In this document: piece by piece, positions 61,001-64,000 of the stretch
How the letters are laid out: every line of letters starts with the position of its first letter
Numbering within the stretch: position 1 is the stretch's first letter
Assembly (NCBI GenBank): GCA_956465555.1
Contig: OY101126.1
Span: 1,406,501 to 1,470,500, forward strand
Direction of reading: 5' to 3'
Length of the DNA: 64,000 bases
Source: Nitzschia sp. pyKryTriq1
Lineage: Eukaryota; Bacillariophyta; Bacillariophyceae; Bacillariales; Bacillariaceae
Made by a program: the position numbers and the translations under genes
The notes under the pieces: generated by a model
The model's database searches: none
The model's input: only the letters and a program-made list of their open reading frames with translations
Told to the model about the DNA's origin: nothing

Positions 61001-61223
61001 TCTCTACTACTACTAGTAGTAGTAGTAGCTAACTAAAGAGCAGGAGGAGAAGATACAGGTACGACTGGTACTACTACATATTCAATATTGCACACAGTAT
61101 TCCTCCAATTTTCAGAGTTAGTAACGAGTACGAATAGACGATAAATTCATGTTGATTTATCTTTCCAAGATTTTGCTAACATACGAGTACACTAGCTAGT
61201 ACCGGTAGTGCCAGATGTAGCAG
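61001..61223. other. Convergent 3' spacer
   Basis: Starts with (CTA)n(GTA)n at 61002-61030, the same palindromic motif seen after other genes. No gene. Confidence 0.45.
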
Positions 61224-63995
61224 TTACCCTCGCAACGACATGCCGCGAGCAAAGCCATCCTTCTTGCGACCTTTTGCCGTGCCACCTTGCTTCTTTTTTT
61301 TCTTTTTTGCGGAATTGGACTGGTTCGTCTCCAGTTTATTGAGCTTGTTATTCGAAGTATCCACCATGTGGCGGACATCGTCACCGGTTATCGCAACACC
61401 GCACCAACTAAGAGCCAAGCCGACTGTCGAGCCATTCCAGACCGAGAATATGGGTACATCCAACGAGTCGTCTTCAAAGTTTTCCACGCCGGCAGGTCTT
61501 CGGTAGATTTCTTTGCGGCTGGCTAGATGGATAATGATCAAACACGCCGACTGGGGGACGATTGCCATTTGGACGCCTTCGGCGGCATCCACTTGGATAA
61601 AATCACCATATTCGCGGCAGACAAGGCCGATGTGGCTATTATCTCGCAGTATCACCAGGCGAAGAATTTGAACCTTGCACAATTCCAAGGTATGGTACAT
61701 GATTGCATCACCACCATCATGTGGTTGCAACGGATAGAACGACAAGATAGACTTGCGCTCCCGGACTCCCTCTCCAAAGTCCTTCGCTAACACGTCTGCA
61801 GCAATTGCAAGGCTTTCTGTCAAAGCAACTAGTCGATGGAGTGGCTCCCAGCCATCGTTCAATATTTCATCGCGGACCAGTAATGATGCTTCGAGTAGAA
61901 ATGGGTTGTTCACAGAGCCGGACGGATCGACCGATCCAAGACGAAGATCGGGAGACGTTGGCGATGCCAAGAGAAAGTTGCACGTGGGCCGATAGTCACC
62001 TGGCCGCGTATGCCGTTGGCTTGTCATCGTCGTCATCTCTTCGATGCGAGGTTGAAACAGAGATGTTGGATCAGCACTGTCATTGACCCATACAATCGCT
62101 CCCACACTTGCCGAAAATATTACGAGCTTTCGATCGATCAAGCGCATGGGCGGCCCAGCCATCAACTCATCCTCAACCTCATTTTCGGAAGGAATCGATA
62201 TCGATACTTCCACCATGAATCTTCCGTATCCGCAGGCAACCAGCTTCTTTGACGTAAGGACCTGAATCTCGCTAATTTCCCCTCCATCCTGTAAAAAGTC
62301 CATCAACTGCAACTGACGATGGTCCGCGGTGTCCGTACTGAGCAAATAATTAATCGTTGCTTCACCGATGTCGATGATGTTCAAGTTGAGATCCTCCGAA
62401 TACCCTCCTTTGTCCGCGACGGCACTACTCTCGCCCAAGAGAAATTCTTCTCTGTTGATGACGACCAGCATGTGTTTCTCCGTGTCCTCGCTGTCATCTC
62501 CGACCTGCCCTTCAGTATTCACCTGACACAACGATCCAATGCATTCTTCATCCAAAACCATGGACACAAGAGTGCACCGTCGTCGCTTTGTATTTTTGTA
62601 GGGGTCGATTCGCTGGTAGACAAGTTCCTTGCACAACTTTTCGTCGCCAGATTTTGGAACAGCCTCGAAGAGCCGTAAACTACAATCTTGAACGTAGGCC
62701 ACTAGTATGAGCTTCGGCGACCAAATCTGGACTGAAACGCAAAAGTTTGGCGGCCGAGGCGATTGCTTTCGTGTTGCAAAGTCTTGGTAACACATTTCAC
62801 GTTCTGGTTGGATCTTACGAGTAGTTAGAGCAGACATGGCGAGCTTCACGGCATTCATGTCACGCACGGCAGTATAGTGCTCAATAAAAGTCTTTCGAAA
62901 CACCTCTTGACTCTGATCTGGGCCTTCTGGCAAGGGCCAACTTCGTCTTTCGAGTAAATGTCTCCATAGATTTGGAGATGCCTGACCAATCTCATTATGC
63001 CAATCTCTGCACACACTGCTGCAAGCCGTAACTGCCGAATCCGGTAAATAGGTGAGAGTATGCTCCAAAATGGACCCTGGGAGCTTGTTGAGGGTTCCAG
63101 CAACATCCTCTTCGCTACCAACAGATATTCTTCGTTTGCCCAACTCATCATGTCCCAGGACGGCATACAAAAATTCCCGCTCACTTAAAATGACTCCTTC
63201 GCGAAATCGATCGTATATTAGAATTTCATTCATGGCCACATAGACAATATTGGCAATTTTGATGTCGTTCCGAGACAGCTCACTGACAACATCATCACTC
63301 AGCAGAGCTGTTGATGATGATGATTCTTCCGCATCAGTATTATTAGTATTATTAGGACGCTCCTTGATATCGACCAATGTATAATTTAACATTTCCATGG
63401 AATTGGGTTCCGTTTCCAATATATCATCGGGAATGGATTCGATTGCCGCGGTCTTGGCCATGCCCAGCGCTTCCTGGTCCTTGACAACGCTAGCCAACGT
63501 CTTGAAGGGTGAAAAATAATGCTCATAACGACACCCGCTATTACCCTTCTTGCTGTTCCCACCCGAGCTGCTGCACTTGTCATGAAAGAAGTGTGACATA
63601 CACGCTAGTGGAGCTTGGTCCTCCTCGTCAGGCATCGGTGAGGAGATGGCTTCTTTGCTATTCGGATGGGCTTTCTTGGGCGTACTTGCTTCTCCGGCAT
63701 TGGAATTGCTTCGATTTCGTCCCTTCTTTTTCTTTCCTCCTCCTCCTCCTCCTCCAACTTCATCACCATTGGAGTCTGCTGCATCTGCTAGTAGTAATAA
63801 GGGCCCGTTGCTCGTTACGGTGTCCGTCCAAATGTGCAGCCGAAGAGGTCGACTACTTGTACCGGTACTTGTTACGTGCTTGTCGAGTAGCTGCAACAAC
63901 TTTTGCGCATGTTGCTTGAACAACCGTCGATCCTGTTTCTTTTGTTTGACTTGCTTGGCCTCTTGACGTCTTGCCTCGGTCCTCTCGACTCGTTT
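61224..63995 (-). CDS. F-box protein with CCCH-type finger, 5' end beyond window
   Basis: About 920 residues visible. The frame is open to 63995, where TTTAG can be a splice acceptor, so a first exon outside the window is likely. The N-terminal part is basic and helical (EARRQEAKQVKQKKQDRRLF), then Gly/Lys-rich. A Cys/His cluster (CMSHFFHDKC...CRYEHYF) fits a CCCH zinc finger. Near residues 300-350 a clear F-box reads LNKLPGSILEHTLTYLPDSA and CRDWHNEIGQASPNLWRHLL, which would bind SKP1 in an SCF ligase. The C-terminal half looks beta-rich, as for substrate-binding domains, without clear repeats, and ends with a Lys-rich tail. Confidence 0.82.
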   Translation of the reverse strand, partial: KRVERTEARRQEAKQVKQKKQDRRLFKQHAQKLLQLLDKHVTSTGTSSRPLRLHIWTDTVTSNGPLLLLADAADSNGDEVGGGGGGGKKKKGRNRSNSNAGEASTPKKAHPNSKEAISSPMPDEEDQAPLACMSHFFHDKCSSSGGNSKKGNSGCRYEHYFSPFKTLASVVKDQEALGMAKTAAIESIPDDILETEPNSMEMLNYTLVDIKERPNNTNNTDAEESSSSTALLSDDVVSELSRNDIKIANIVYVAMNEILIYDRFREGVILSEREFLYAVLGHDELGKRRISVGSEEDVAGTLNKLPGSILEHTLTYLPDSAVTACSSVCRDWHNEIGQASPNLWRHLLERRSWPLPEGPDQSQEVFRKTFIEHYTAVRDMNAVKLAMSALTTRKIQPEREMCYQDFATRKQSPRPPNFCVSVQIWSPKLILVAYVQDCSLRLFEAVPKSGDEKLCKELVYQRIDPYKNTKRRRCTLVSMVLDEECIGSLCQVNTEGQVGDDSEDTEKHMLVVINREEFLLGESSAVADKGGYSEDLNLNIIDIGEATINYLLSTDTADHRQLQLMDFLQDGGEISEIQVLTSKKLVACGYGRFMVEVSISIPSENEVEDELMAGPPMRLIDRKLVIFSASVGAIVWVNDSADPTSLFQPRIEEMTTMTSQRHTRPGDYRPTCNFLLASPTSPDLRLGSVDPSGSVNNPFLLEASLLVRDEILNDGWEPLHRLVALTESLAIAADVLAKDFGEGVRERKSILSFYPLQPHDGGDAIMYHTLELCKVQILRLVILRDNSHIGLVCREYGDFIQVDAAEGVQMAIVPQSACLIIIHLASRKEIYRRPAGVENFEDDSLDVPIFSVWNGSTVGLALSWCGVAITGDDVRHMVDTSNNKLNKLETNQSNSAKKKKKKQGGTAKGRKKDGFARGMSLRG

Positions 63996-64000
63996 CTAAA

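Noticed and set aside
1-64000. CRISPR array, operon or riboswitch
   Set aside because: The repeats are tandem minisatellites without unique spacers, and the gene structure with spliceosomal introns is eukaryotic.

Overview
This window looks like nuclear DNA of a stramenopile alga, most likely a diatom. Three things suggest it: small GT-AG introns, mostly 65-180 bp with several near 80 bp, joining in-frame exons; a signal-peptide-plus-'AF' presequence of the kind that targets diatom plastids on at least one protein; and a gene set typical of diatoms (receptor-type class III nucleotide cyclase, iGluR-like channel, sterol-sensing RND permease, betaine aldehyde dehydrogenase, secretory glycan enzymes). 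Proteins are rich in homopolymeric Ser, Asp, Asn and His. The spacers are full of CTA/TAG trinucleotide palindromes and GTAC-rich palindromes. I saw no viral or retroelement genes and no tRNA or rRNA gene.

Layout. 0-2.3 kb (-): six-exon receptor guanylate/adenylate cyclase, running off the left edge. 3.4-6.1 kb: two minisatellites of a 10-bp unit flank a small UIM/LSD1-type zinc finger gene, ribosomal protein eS30 (-) and a Pro-rich ORF. 6.3-8.4 kb: low-complexity coiled-coil protein. 8.6-10.6 kb (-) and 28.4-30.4 kb (+): an inverted pair of closely related two-lobed GT31-like glycosyltransferases that share about 250 bp of promoter. 11.1-12.9 kb (-): another glycosyltransferase-like protein. 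13.2-14.65 kb: a DNA element with 324-bp terminal inverted repeats in which I found no mismatch. 14.8 kb: tRNA-binding OB-fold protein. 16.7-19.5 kb: protein with two NUMOD-like repeats. 19.7-21.7 kb (-): glutamate-receptor-like channel. 22.5-26.0 kb: Dispatched/Patched-like permease. 26.3-27.8 kb (-): DTW-domain tRNA modification enzyme. 30.7-32.3 kb (-): PC-esterase/TBL-like O-acetyltransferase. 33.2-34.8 kb: betaine aldehyde dehydrogenase. 36.0-37.4 kb: TupA-like ATP-grasp protein. 37.8-40.4 kb (-): eukaryotic tyrosine recombinase. 41.4-42.9 kb: methyltransferase-like protein. 44.1-45.1 kb (-): membrane RING E3. 46.2-48.7 kb: sulfatase. 49.5-51.1 kb: ankyrin-like protein. 51.8-54.8 kb: RGG-box/HECT-like protein. 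55.0-57.4 kb (-): plastid-type thioredoxin/cNMP/EF-hand protein. 58.6-61.0 kb: HECT E3 with N-terminal beta-rich repeats. 61.2-64 kb (-): F-box/CCCH protein, running off the right edge.

Two themes recur. Six genes between 8 and 49 kb make or modify secreted polysaccharide, and five genes (RING, two HECT, F-box, UIM) belong to the ubiquitin system. The most distinctive structure is at 34.6-38.0 kb. The 3' end of the aldehyde dehydrogenase and the 3' end of the tyrosine recombinase are each present twice, so that a working copy of each gene faces a decayed fragment of the other, and a 28-bp piece of the GT31 gene lies at one junction. All functions are inferred from reading the translated sequence; no database search was run.
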